Both the position numbers and the translations under genes were made by a program. DNA of 20,651 nt, from positions 1 to 20,651 of the forward strand of contig WQVS01000011.1 in assembly GCA_009785705.1 (NCBI GenBank), given 5' to 3'. Below the pieces are notes generated by a model. That model was not told where the DNA came from. It saw only the letters and a program-made list of their open reading frames with translations, and did no database searches. The stretch comes from Coriobacteriia bacterium (lineage in GTDB: Bacteria; Actinomycetota; Coriobacteriia; WRKU01; WQUG01). Within the stretch, counting starts at the first letter, position 1. The number at the start of each line of letters is the position of its first letter. Of the stretch, positions 13,429 through 20,651 are shown piece by piece.

Positions 13429-15072
13429 CTATTCCAAGAAGTCGCGTAATTTTGCTGCGTAGCTCGGATGACGCAACTTATTAAGCGTCTTCGATTCTAT
13501 TTGGCGGATACGTTCTCTGGTTACACCGAACTCTCTACCAACCTCTTCTAGGGTTCGCGCATGTCCGTCGAGCAGACCAAAACGTAGCTCAACTACCTTA
13601 CGCTCACGCTCTGACAGCTCATCCAATACACGATTCAAGCCCTCTTGAAGTAGAGCATGTCCTGCCGCTTCTGATGGACCCATTACTAGAGTGTCTTCTA
13701 GGAAGTCGCCCAATTGACTATCTTCTTCTTCACCAATAGGTGTTTCTAGCGATACGGGCTCTTGGCTGATTTTTAGAATTTCTCGAATACGGTCACCGTC
13801 AAGACCCATCTTTTCACCAATCTGTTCTGGCGTAGGATCTTCTCCAAGTTCTTGCACCAACTGGCGCTGAATACGGACAAGCTTATTGATGGTTTCTACC
13901 ATGTGTACAGGAATACGAATTGTGCGTGCTTGGTCGGCAATCGCACGCGTAATTGCCTGACGAATCCACCAAGTTGCATAAGTTGAGAACTTAAAGCCCT
14001 TTGTATAATCAAACTTTTCTACTGCGCGAATCAAGCCCAGGTTACCCTCTTGAATCAAGTCAAGGAAGGACATTCCGCGACCAATGTATTTCTTTGCGAT
14101 AGACACTACTAGACGTAGGTTAGCCTCTACCAAGCGTCCCTTCGCCTCTAGTCCAATTTGCTCCTGGCGGATAAGGCGACGCTCAACCGGACGGGGCAGT
14201 TTGACATCTTCATCGTCTGCTTTTTCCAGTTCATCGGTTGCCTCTAGTCCAATTTCTATCTTTTTCGCAAGATCAACCTCTTGTGCTGCCGTGAGCAGGT
14301 TAACTTTACCAATTTCCTTGAGATACATACGAACGCTATCAGTAGTCATAGTGACAGCGACATGGCGTTCGCGCGAAGACTGCTTACCCTTCTTTGAAGA
14401 TGGTTTTGCCGTTTCGCGAATTATAGACTCTAGTTCACGAATATCAATATCTGTGGATTTTTTCGCAGTCGAAATTTTTTCCAAAGATTCTACGTCGACT
14501 TCAACCTCTTCGCTGTCTTCATCTACACTAACGGCAATCTCAACATCTGAGTCATCATCGATATCATCGTCACCGTCAGTAGTGTTTGTTGTTTGGGGAA
14601 TCTCTTCACTGTCGACACTTTCGTCGTCAAGCAGGGCAATCATCTCTGCGCCATCAATCTCTTCTTTGGCAACAGCATCATCAATTCTGATTCCTTGTTC
14701 TTTGATGAAGCTATAGATTCTATCAGCATCAAAGTCTTCTTCGACAGCACTCTCTAGTGATTCTTGAATTTGAGAATCGCTCAGCTTACCTGCAGATTTG
14801 CCCTCTTCAATGAGCGCACGAAATTGTACGGCGACATCATCACCAAACATTATCTCGCTAATAAAGGTATCGACTTCTGAACTATCCTTTTTTGCAGAAG
14901 TCTTTTTTGCTGCAGTCTTTGTAGGAGCTTTCTTTTTTGTCGTTTTAGCAGGAGCCTTTTTCACAGTCTCTTTTCCAGCAGCTTTCTTTGCAGGCGGCTT
15001 TTTTGCTGCTGCCTTTTTTGCAGGCTTAGCCTGCGCATCTTCATTCTTTTTACTGTCTTTTGCTTTTGTCAT
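13429..15072 (-). CDS. rpoD: Primary RNA polymerase sigma factor (SigA/RpoD/HrdB)
   Basis: Housekeeping sigma-70 of 547 aa. Residues 1-64 are an AKKPA-rich basic tract, as in actinobacterial HrdB/SigA. A region 1.1-like segment (about 85-135, SAGKLSDSQIQESL and IYSFIKEQGI) follows, then a very acidic linker (about 140-200). Region 1.2 is at about 245-280. Region 2 (about 305-388) has the 2.3-2.4 signature KFSTYATWWIRQAITRAIAD. Region 3 follows, and region 4.2 ends the protein with RTLEEVGREFGVTRERIRQIE. The start at 15072 is chosen over a 19-codon extension because AAGGA lies seven bases upstream and the extension crosses untypical sequence. It follows dnaG by 102 bases, the common dnaG-rpoD pairing. 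The structured element lies right after its stop. Confidence 0.97.
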   Translation of the reverse strand: MTKAKDSKKNEDAQAKPAKKAAAKKPPAKKAAGKETVKKAPAKTTKKKAPTKTAAKKTSAKKDSSEVDTFISEIMFGDDVAVQFRALIEEGKSAGKLSDSQIQESLESAVEEDFDADRIYSFIKEQGIRIDDAVAKEEIDGAEMIALLDDESVDSEEIPQTTNTTDGDDDIDDDSDVEIAVSVDEDSEEVEVDVESLEKISTAKKSTDIDIRELESIIRETAKPSSKKGKQSSRERHVAVTMTTDSVRMYLKEIGKVNLLTAAQEVDLAKKIEIGLEATDELEKADDEDVKLPRPVERRLIRQEQIGLEAKGRLVEANLRLVVSIAKKYIGRGMSFLDLIQEGNLGLIRAVEKFDYTKGFKFSTYATWWIRQAITRAIADQARTIRIPVHMVETINKLVRIQRQLVQELGEDPTPEQIGEKMGLDGDRIREILKISQEPVSLETPIGEEEDSQLGDFLEDTLVMGPSEAAGHALLQEGLNRVLDELSERERKVVELRFGLLDGHARTLEEVGREFGVTRERIRQIESKTLNKLRHPSYAAKLRDFLE

Positions 15073-15174
15073 GTTCACATCCTTGACAGAATAAATCACA
15101 CAGAGTTTTGACAGCGCCACAAGCGCCATCCTGTTTACTTCACTTTATAGTGTTGTCAGCAAGCGGGCTCGAAA

Positions 15175-17049
15175 TTATTGAAAGCGTTTCTCGCGTATCC
15201 GGTGGAGCTCCTGGCTTGCCGCAGCCAGCGCCTCTAAATGAGTCTTGCTATTCTCATCATCTTTCTGAAGATCACTGCGAATTATTCTAATTTTTCGCTC
15301 AAGTGCAGATTCTCTTAGTCTGTATAGTAGATTATCTGCCAAATCGCGCACACTTTCGCCCGAATCTTCAAAGTTGTAGGCAACCTCTAATTGTGCCACA
15401 CCGGGAATAGCTTCGTCTAGCACCTTTGCACTGCAATTTGCTCCTTCAGCCACCAATTCCGTCATCTTGTCGTAAGTAGCACGATACATAGGATGGGTAA
15501 AAGAATTTAGTTCTTGGTTTTGCATAATGTAATCACGAGCAGCAGGTACGGCAATCATCAAGGCCAGCAGTTCGCGCTCTATCAATTCAACAGGAGACAA
15601 TTGAGAGGGATTGCTAATAAGTGCAGCATTGTCAACAGAAGTCGACATCCCAGCAGTAATATCAAAGTCTTCTATACCTTGCTCGTCATCAGGGAAATGT
15701 GCTTGTGGTAGTCGCACATTCTCCAAGACCTCAAGGACCTGTACTTCTGTTAGGTCTCCACCTGCGCGCGTTAAAGCATCAGCAAGATAGTTAGCATAGT
15801 GGCGTGCAAGCATGCTTCCCTTCAAGGGCGCCAGAATCCTCACACTATCGTTGAGTGCCTTAATGCGCTCTTCCGGCCGAGTCAATTCCCAATTATCTAA
15901 CCTTCTGTCTAAAGCAAACTCAATAAGAGGTTTTGCCTTAGCCAACAACTGCTTGAACTGCTCTTGTCCAGATTCATTTTCCATCAAATCTGCAGGGTCT
16001 GTCCCTTGCGGTAGGCATACAACGTCTAGATTAACAGGTGATGCCGAATATTCAGATGAAAGAGACTTGTCGATATGTTCTACCGCCTTATCGGCAGCAC
16101 GCATACCAGCCTCATCACCATCAAAAATGTAGACGATGCGATTAACGGTTCTGCTCAGTACCTTTACGTGTTGAGCTGTAAGAGCTGTACCCAAAGTTGC
16201 TACACAGCATTCAAAGCCCGACTTGCTCAAAGCAATGACATCTGTGTAACCTTCGACAACCAAAACTGTTTTCTCTGTATGCATGCTGCGCTTTGCATGG
16301 TCTAGTCCGTACAGATTACGCCTTTTATGGAACAGCGGTGTCTCGCTACTGTTAATGTATTTTGGCTCGCTGCTATCGAGAACACGGCCACCAAAGGCTA
16401 TGGCCTGACCCTGTGCGTCAGAGATGGGAAAGATGAGACGCTTGAAGAAGCGATCCTGCAGCCCCTTGCCATAATGTGAGTGCATAGCCACATTTGCCGC
16501 TACCATGTCCTCGTCGCGATGTCCTTTGCTACGTAGATATTTAACTAGCGCGCCCCCACCAACAGCATAGCCCAACTTCCATTGCAAAGCTATGTCAGAG
16601 CCAAAGTCCCTGCGCGACAAGTAAGCTCTTGCTGCAGCAGCATCATCTGCAGGTGATCTGCGCAAATAGGTAGCATAAAACTCTGCAGTATCAGCACAAA
16701 CAGCTAACAGGCGCTTGCGCTTACCTGCTTCTGCCTGTGCTCGCGGGTCTAGTTCGACCTCTATACCGGCGCGTTCAGCTAAGAATTTCACCGCTTCTGG
16801 AAAGGCAATGTTCTGTGTCTTCATGACGAAGGAGAAAATGTCTCCACCTTCTGCACAGGCTCCGAAGCAGTGCCAACGTCCACTGTCAGGATCGACCTTA
16901 AACGAAGGAGATTTTTCTTTATGGAAGGGGCAGCATGCCCAATAGTCTCTACCCTTCATGCGCACATCAGGGGCAACTTCACGCACGATAGCTAGGGTGT
17001 CTGTCGCATCACGAATCTTATTTATGTCTGCTTCACTATAGCGCGCCAC
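15175..17049 (-). CDS. dnaG: DNA primase
   Basis: Makes RNA primers for replication with DnaB helicase; 624 aa. The N-terminal CHC2 zinc domain has C40 and H43 (CCPFHKEKSPSF) and C61. The fourth ligand is C65 in HCFGACAEGGD, one residue later than the usual CFGCG spacing. The core has YINSSETPLFHKRRNLYG and a TOPRIM fold with E266 in VVEGYTD and D310/D312 in FDGDEAG. The C-terminal helicase-binding domain (about 480-624) starts near SPVELIERELLALM. The start is GTG at 17049-17047 (MARYSEADINKIRDATD fits the family) after a G-rich GGGGTGG site. A tandem duplication 26 bases upstream supplies a probable promoter. Confidence 0.97.
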   Translation of the reverse strand: MARYSEADINKIRDATDTLAIVREVAPDVRMKGRDYWACCPFHKEKSPSFKVDPDSGRWHCFGACAEGGDIFSFVMKTQNIAFPEAVKFLAERAGIEVELDPRAQAEAGKRKRLLAVCADTAEFYATYLRRSPADDAAAARAYLSRRDFGSDIALQWKLGYAVGGGALVKYLRSKGHRDEDMVAANVAMHSHYGKGLQDRFFKRLIFPISDAQGQAIAFGGRVLDSSEPKYINSSETPLFHKRRNLYGLDHAKRSMHTEKTVLVVEGYTDVIALSKSGFECCVATLGTALTAQHVKVLSRTVNRIVYIFDGDEAGMRAADKAVEHIDKSLSSEYSASPVNLDVVCLPQGTDPADLMENESGQEQFKQLLAKAKPLIEFALDRRLDNWELTRPEERIKALNDSVRILAPLKGSMLARHYANYLADALTRAGGDLTEVQVLEVLENVRLPQAHFPDDEQGIEDFDITAGMSTSVDNAALISNPSQLSPVELIERELLALMIAVPAARDYIMQNQELNSFTHPMYRATYDKMTELVAEGANCSAKVLDEAIPGVAQLEVAYNFEDSGESVRDLADNLLYRLRESALERKIRIIRSDLQKDDENSKTHLEALAAASQELHRIREKRFQ

Positions 17050-17074
17050 TAATCCACCCCTATCTCTCTGCTAT

Positions 17075-17114
17075 ATAAACTCTATTATCAAGTAATAAAC
17101 TCTATTATCAAGTA
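17075..17114. repeat. Perfect 20-bp tandem duplication upstream of dnaG
   Basis: ATAAACTCTATTATCAAGTA occurs twice head to tail (17075-17094, 17095-17114) with no mismatch. It sits 26 bases upstream of the dnaG start, and its last base is the first base of hairpin element copy 2. Perfect identity suggests a recent slippage event or selection. Confidence 0.95.
17084..17111 (-). promoter_or_regulatory. Probable dnaG promoter formed by the duplication
   Basis: On the minus strand TTGATA (17111-17106) and GATAAT (17089-17084) are separated by 16 bases, close to sigma-70 consensus at both hexamers. The -35 lies in one copy of the 20-bp repeat and the -10 in the other, so the pair exists only because of the duplication. 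Transcription would start near 17077, about 28 bases before the GTG. This would let dnaG and rpoD be expressed independently of ppdK-dgt. Confidence 0.6.
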
Positions 17115-17234
17115 GCGTGCTCTAGGGGCTTAAGATTCGTACCATTTGGTAAAAATGAAAACGGAGCGTATTTGAGCTACGTGAGTATTTCATTTTTACC
17201 AAATGATGCGGAGATTAGGCTCCTAGTGTGCGCT
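17114..17234 (+). ncRNA. Structured hairpin element, copy 2 (dgt/dnaG gap)
   Basis: A 121-nt relative of the element at 13303-13426. The outer stem pairs 17114-17129 with 17219-17234 (16 positions, three G.U, one T.T). The inner stem pairs 17138-17160 with 17188-17210 (18 contiguous Watson-Crick pairs, plus one C.A and one U.G near the base). The apex (17161-17187) has GGAGCGTA and GCTACGTGAG, and the junctions are GATTCGT and TGCGGAGATT, as in copy 1. The inner stem sequence is unlike copy 1. The right arm overlaps the dgt stop codon. No U-tract follows on either strand. Function is unknown; a structured RNA or a REP/MITE-like repeat are the two readings. Confidence 0.6.
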
Positions 17235-18363
17235 AAAGGTGCCAACTTGCAGGCACAAAGAGGTCCTTATAAAGACGCAGGGCATAGCGGTCTGTCATCC
17301 CTGCCACAAAATCAATACAGGACTGGATGTGCTCCACCTCTGAATCCTGTTGTTCTGCCTTGCTCTGTCTATGGCGATATTCGAGGGGGACCTCATCAAG
17401 ATTGTCAATGTAGTAGATGAAAAGCGCTTTGACAAGATTCTTCGCCTTTGGTTCTTCTGCTTTTGCCCGTGGGGACAAATACACATTCTTGAAGAGGAAA
17501 CTACGCAATCCCAGCATGGCTTCCTTTACCGCAGGTGATAGTTCGATACAGTCCTTGCCTGCAGAAGTCTCAATCATATCCTGCACTAAGGTCGTAATGC
17601 GCTCTGGAGCATTGCTGCCTAAAATTGCACAAAACTCTGTAGGAACATCGGCTTCTGACAATACACCAGCACGCAAGGCATCATCAATATCATGATTGAT
17701 GTAGGCAATGCGGTCTGCCGTACGCACAATCTGACCCTCTAAAGTTGCTGGCATATGGCTGCCCGAATGACCAAGTATGCCATCGCGTGTCTCCCAGCAA
17801 AGGTTAAGTCCTGCACCTTCATATTCGAGCTCTTCCACTACACGCAGTGACTGCTTAGCATGATTGAATTTCACGGGGGCACCAGGGAAGCGTTTCTCTT
17901 GGGCAAGCTCTGCCAATACTTCGTCTAGTGCTGCTTCGCCTGTGTGTCCGAAGGGAGTATGTCCTAAATCATGTCCTAGGGCGATAGCCTCTGTCAAATC
18001 TTCATTCAGTGCCAATGTGCGTGCGATTGAGCGCGCAATCTGGGCAACCTCTAAGGTGTGTGTCATACGAGTGCGGTAATGGTCACCCTCTGGTGCTAGA
18101 AATACTTGGGTCTTATGCGACAGGCGACGAAAAGCTTTGCAATGCAGAATACGTTCACGGTCACGCTGAAATTCTGTACGATAATCATCTAAGCTGCGCT
18201 GACGTTCACGCCCCTTTGTTGCGTCAGAAAAAGCTGCAAAAGGAGAGAGCGTAGCACGCTCCCTCCTTTCAAGGTCGGTTCTTTTAGTTAGGGAAGCTAT
18301 TATTTCCCAATCGATGCACGAGCTGCAGCCAGACGCGCCACAGGAACGCGATAAGGTGAGCAA
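17233..18363 (-). CDS. dgt: Deoxyguanosinetriphosphate triphosphohydrolase-like protein (HD domain)
   Basis: HD-domain nucleotidohydrolase of the dGTPase-like family, which removes triphosphate from dNTPs. The conserved N-terminal part reads ERATLSPFAAFSDATKGR, then YRTEFQRDRERILHCKAFRRLSHKTQVF, then HTLEVAQIARSIARTL with the first metal His near 103. GHDLGHTPFGHTGE carries the HD pair near 133. A later conserved segment (RTADRIAYINHDIDDALRAG) carries the last metal Asp. The start is uncertain: the only standard in-frame start before the conserved block is TTG at 18363-18361, inside ppdK by 64 bases and without a clear ribosome binding site. The strong AAGGAGG at about 18264-18270 has no in-frame start after it. 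The stop overlaps hairpin element copy 2. Substrate specificity cannot be read from the sequence. Confidence 0.9.
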   Translation of the reverse strand: MLTLSRSCGASGCSSCIDWEIIASLTKRTDLERRERATLSPFAAFSDATKGRERQRSLDDYRTEFQRDRERILHCKAFRRLSHKTQVFLAPEGDHYRTRMTHTLEVAQIARSIARTLALNEDLTEAIALGHDLGHTPFGHTGEAALDEVLAELAQEKRFPGAPVKFNHAKQSLRVVEELEYEGAGLNLCWETRDGILGHSGSHMPATLEGQIVRTADRIAYINHDIDDALRAGVLSEADVPTEFCAILGSNAPERITTLVQDMIETSAGKDCIELSPAVKEAMLGLRSFLFKNVYLSPRAKAEEPKAKNLVKALFIYYIDNLDEVPLEYRHRQSKAEQQDSEVEHIQSCIDFVAGMTDRYALRLYKDLFVPASWHL

Positions 18364-20651
18364 CTTACGTAATCTAATCCCAGTCCGAAGAACTTCATAA
18401 TCGAATCAGGGTCACCACCATGCTCTCCGCAAACACCCAACTTAATGCCCGGATTTGTTTCGCGACCACCCTTACATGCCATGTCTACTAACTTGATAAC
18501 ACCGTCATCGATGGTCTCAAAAGGATTAACAGAAACAACTTTGCGCTCTAAGTATTGAGGCATGAACTTTGATTCTACGTCATCACGTGAGAAGCCAAAG
18601 GCTGTTTGTGTCAAATCGTTAGTTCCGTAGCTAAAGAAGTCTGCATGCTTTGCTATTTCATCAGCTGTTACACAGGCACGAGGCAGCTCAATCATGGTTC
18701 CGATTAAGATGTCAACTTCTATGCCTTTTGCTGCAAAGACCTCTGCAATGATTGCTTCTGTTTCTGCACGAAGAATCTTAAGTTCCTTGTCAATACTGAC
18801 CAGCGGAATCATGATTTCTGGACGCGGGTCTAGACCGCGCTTCTTAAGCTCACAGGCCGCCTCTGTAATAGCGCGCACCTGAATGCCGTAAAGTTCAGGG
18901 AAAAGGATACCCAGACGACAACCACGCGTTCCCAGCATAGGGTTCATTTCTGAAAGTGCATCGATTTGTGAAAGACGCTTGCGCTTTGGTGCAAGCACAT
19001 CATTGCCCACACCCTGGTCTTCTAGTCTCGCAATCTCAACCTCTAATTCGCGTGGACTTTCTAGGAACTCATGTAGTGGCGGGTCAAGTAAGCGCACGGT
19101 AACAGGAAGCCCGTCCATAGCTTCAAATATGCCAAGGAAGTCGCCAACCTGAGCCTCTTCTAGCTTCTCTAGAGCTGCTGCTCTAGTTTGGTTATCATCA
19201 CTTAGGATAAAGTCTTCAATGATGGCCTTGCGCTCCCCTAAGAACATATGCTCTGTGCGAGCCAGACCAATACCAGCTGCGCCAAATTCGCGTGCTAAGG
19301 TGGCGTCTTCTGGCGTATCAGCATTTGCACGAATACCTAAGGTACGGAACTCATCAGTCCAATCCAAAATAGTGCCAAAGTCTCCGCTGACTTCTGGTTC
19401 GATGAGTTCTGCTGAACCTAGAACTACTGAGCCTGAGGTACCATCAATCGAAATGATGTCACCTTCGTTAATGACAATGTCAGTGCCCTTAATGCGCGCC
19501 TGCTTTGCTTTTGCATCAATAGACAGTGAATCTACACCACAGACACAGGGCTTACCCATGCCACGTGCAACTACCGCTGCGTGTGAAGTTTTACCGCCAT
19601 GCGAGGTTAAGATACCTTGTGCAGCAATCATGCCATGCAAATCGTCAGGAGTTGTCTCCCAGCGTACTAGGATGACCTTCTCCCCTAGTTCTGCAGCAGA
19701 CTCTGCACAATCAGCGGTAAAGACAGCTTTTCCTACCGCGGCACCAGGGCTTGCATTAAGTCCCTTTGCAGCCACGTCATAAGTTTTCTTTGGGTCAAAT
19801 TGAGGGTGTAGCAACTGGTCAAGCTGAGCTGGATCAATGCGACGTAGCGCTTCTTTCTTGTCGATACAGCCTTCCGCCACCATGTCAACAGCAATCTTTA
19901 GGGCTGCCTTTGCCGTACGCTTACCTACGCGTGTTTGCAGCATCCAAAGCTTGCCCTGTTCAATAGTAAACTCGATATCACACATATCGCAGTAGGCTTT
20001 TTCTAGGATGTCAAAGATTTTGTCTAACTCTACACCAGCAGCAGCTAGTTCAGGGTTTTTCTTAAGGTCAGCAATGGGGTCAGTTAGGCGGATACCCGCT
20101 ACAACATCTTCGCCCTGAGCATTGACCAGATAGTCGCCATAATATTCGTTAGTACCGTCAGCTGGGTTACGCGTAAAGCCTACACCTGTAGCAGAGGTCT
20201 CCCCCTTATTACCAAATACCATTGCCTGCACATTAACAGCGGTACCTAGGTCATCTGAAATCTTTTCCATGCGACGGTAATCAATAGCGCGACGGTTATT
20301 CCATGACTTAAATACTGCCTCAATGGACAGGCGCAGCTGCATTGCTACATCCTGAGGAAAAACTGCCTTGCCATCTACTACAAGCTCAGGGTACTCCGCA
20401 TGGTCAACATGCTTTGAGAAGATGTCCTTAAACTCTGCGACCAATTCACAAAGATCGTCAGCTGTTAGCTCATTATCAGCCTCTACCCCACGCGCACGAC
20501 GCTTCAAAGTTAGTGCGTTTTCGAAGAGGTCACCCTCAACATCCATTACTACCTTGCTAAACATTTGAATAAAGCGACGGTAGGAATCCCAGGCAAACTC
20601 TTCATTTTGTGTCTGCTTGATTAGACCCTGAACGCTCTCGTCATTAAGGCC
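18300..20651 (-). CDS. ppdK: Pyruvate, phosphate dikinase (5' end beyond window)
   Basis: Interconverts pyruvate + ATP + Pi and PEP + AMP + PPi; in anaerobes it often runs toward pyruvate using PPi. The last 783 residues are visible, and the frame stays open to the right edge, starting GLNDESVQGLIKQ, so the ATG at 20564 is internal. The nucleotide-binding domain end (FGNKGETSATGVGFTRNP) is followed by the swivelling phosphohistidine domain with GGKTSHAAVVARGMGKPC. The catalytic His is in TSH, whose Thr is the usual regulatory phosphorylation site. The C-terminal PEP/pyruvate barrel has GIGLARTEHMF, MLGTRGCRLG, SYGTNDLTQ and catalytic Cys in GVCGEHGGDP. The usual length is about 880-910 aa, so roughly 100-125 residues are missing. 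dgt follows with overlapping or closely spaced ends. Confidence 0.97.
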   Translation of the reverse strand, partial: GLNDESVQGLIKQTQNEEFAWDSYRRFIQMFSKVVMDVEGDLFENALTLKRRARGVEADNELTADDLCELVAEFKDIFSKHVDHAEYPELVVDGKAVFPQDVAMQLRLSIEAVFKSWNNRRAIDYRRMEKISDDLGTAVNVQAMVFGNKGETSATGVGFTRNPADGTNEYYGDYLVNAQGEDVVAGIRLTDPIADLKKNPELAAAGVELDKIFDILEKAYCDMCDIEFTIEQGKLWMLQTRVGKRTAKAALKIAVDMVAEGCIDKKEALRRIDPAQLDQLLHPQFDPKKTYDVAAKGLNASPGAAVGKAVFTADCAESAAELGEKVILVRWETTPDDLHGMIAAQGILTSHGGKTSHAAVVARGMGKPCVCGVDSLSIDAKAKQARIKGTDIVINEGDIISIDGTSGSVVLGSAELIEPEVSGDFGTILDWTDEFRTLGIRANADTPEDATLAREFGAAGIGLARTEHMFLGERKAIIEDFILSDDNQTRAAALEKLEEAQVGDFLGIFEAMDGLPVTVRLLDPPLHEFLESPRELEVEIARLEDQGVGNDVLAPKRKRLSQIDALSEMNPMLGTRGCRLGILFPELYGIQVRAITEAACELKKRGLDPRPEIMIPLVSIDKELKILRAETEAIIAEVFAAKGIEVDILIGTMIELPRACVTADEIAKHADFFSYGTNDLTQTAFGFSRDDVESKFMPQYLERKVVSVNPFETIDDGVIKLVDMACKGGRETNPGIKLGVCGEHGGDPDSIMKFFGLGLDYVSCSPYRVPVARLAAARASIGK

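Noticed and set aside
14084..14716. Open frame of 210 codons on the plus strand opposite rpoD
   Set aside because: Shadow of the rpoD frame: Ser/Arg-rich low-complexity translation, no ribosome binding site, and rpoD is fully conserved here.
19219..19782. Open frame of 187 codons on the plus strand opposite ppdK
   Set aside because: Antisense shadow of a conserved ppdK region without recognisable protein features.
20564..20651. ATG at 20564 as the true ppdK start
   Set aside because: The frame continues upstream with conserved PPDK sequence (GLNDESVQGLIKQ and AWDSYRRFIQ), so the start is outside the window.

Overview
The window (about 20.7 kb, moderate G+C) looks like a core chromosomal stretch of an anaerobic Actinomycetota, most likely of the class Coriobacteriia. 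The pointers are a primary sigma factor with an actinobacterial-style Lys/Ala/Pro-rich N-terminus, the gene order ppdK-dgt-dnaG-rpoD, pyruvate phosphate dikinase, ribonuclease Y next to a GHL-type ATPase and miaB, and a selenocysteine elongation factor. The class assignment is inference; no 16S rRNA is present.

Layout. (1) 1-3211, minus strand: rny, then an uncharacterised MutL/TopoVI-like ATPase whose start overlaps rny by 17 bases, then miaB, whose GTG directly abuts the ATPase stop. miaB runs off the left edge. (2) 3212-6693, plus strand: a regulatory intergenic region with a 14-bp dyad and an 11-bp-phased direct repeat, an OmpR-type response regulator, its histidine kinase, and a membrane-anchored exported protein of PepSY-like appearance. 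(3) 6717-8746: a 7-codon leader ORF overlapping selB by ATGA, then selB. (4) 8752-11194, minus strand: hom-thrB of threonine synthesis, convergent with selB with only 5 bp between stops. (5) 11354-13093, plus strand: two tandem paralogous exported proteins, each with a signal peptide and a C-terminal membrane anchor, of unknown function. (6) 13136-13252: a CAU-anticodon tRNA, probably tRNA-Ile2, and a strong intrinsic terminator. (7) 13303-20651, minus strand (apart from the plus-oriented hairpin elements): ppdK (5' end off the right edge), dgt, dnaG and rpoD, a macromolecular-synthesis cluster.

The most unusual item is a pair of related 120-nt hairpin elements, one just after the rpoD stop (13303-13426) and one at the dgt stop / upstream of dnaG (17114-17234). 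They share the apex and the junction sequences, but their long stems differ in sequence while staying paired. The G.U pattern favours the plus strand, opposite to the genes they flank. This is the signature of a structured RNA or a hairpin-type mobile repeat, and I could not assign it to a known family. Next to the second copy, a perfect 20-bp tandem duplication builds a -35/-10 promoter for dnaG.

Together the genes cover RNA decay and tRNA modification (rny, miaB), environmental sensing (two-component locus), selenoprotein translation, amino acid synthesis, PEP/pyruvate metabolism and the initiation of replication and transcription. No insertion sequence, prophage or CRISPR array is seen. 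No gene-free stretch exceeds 300 bases.
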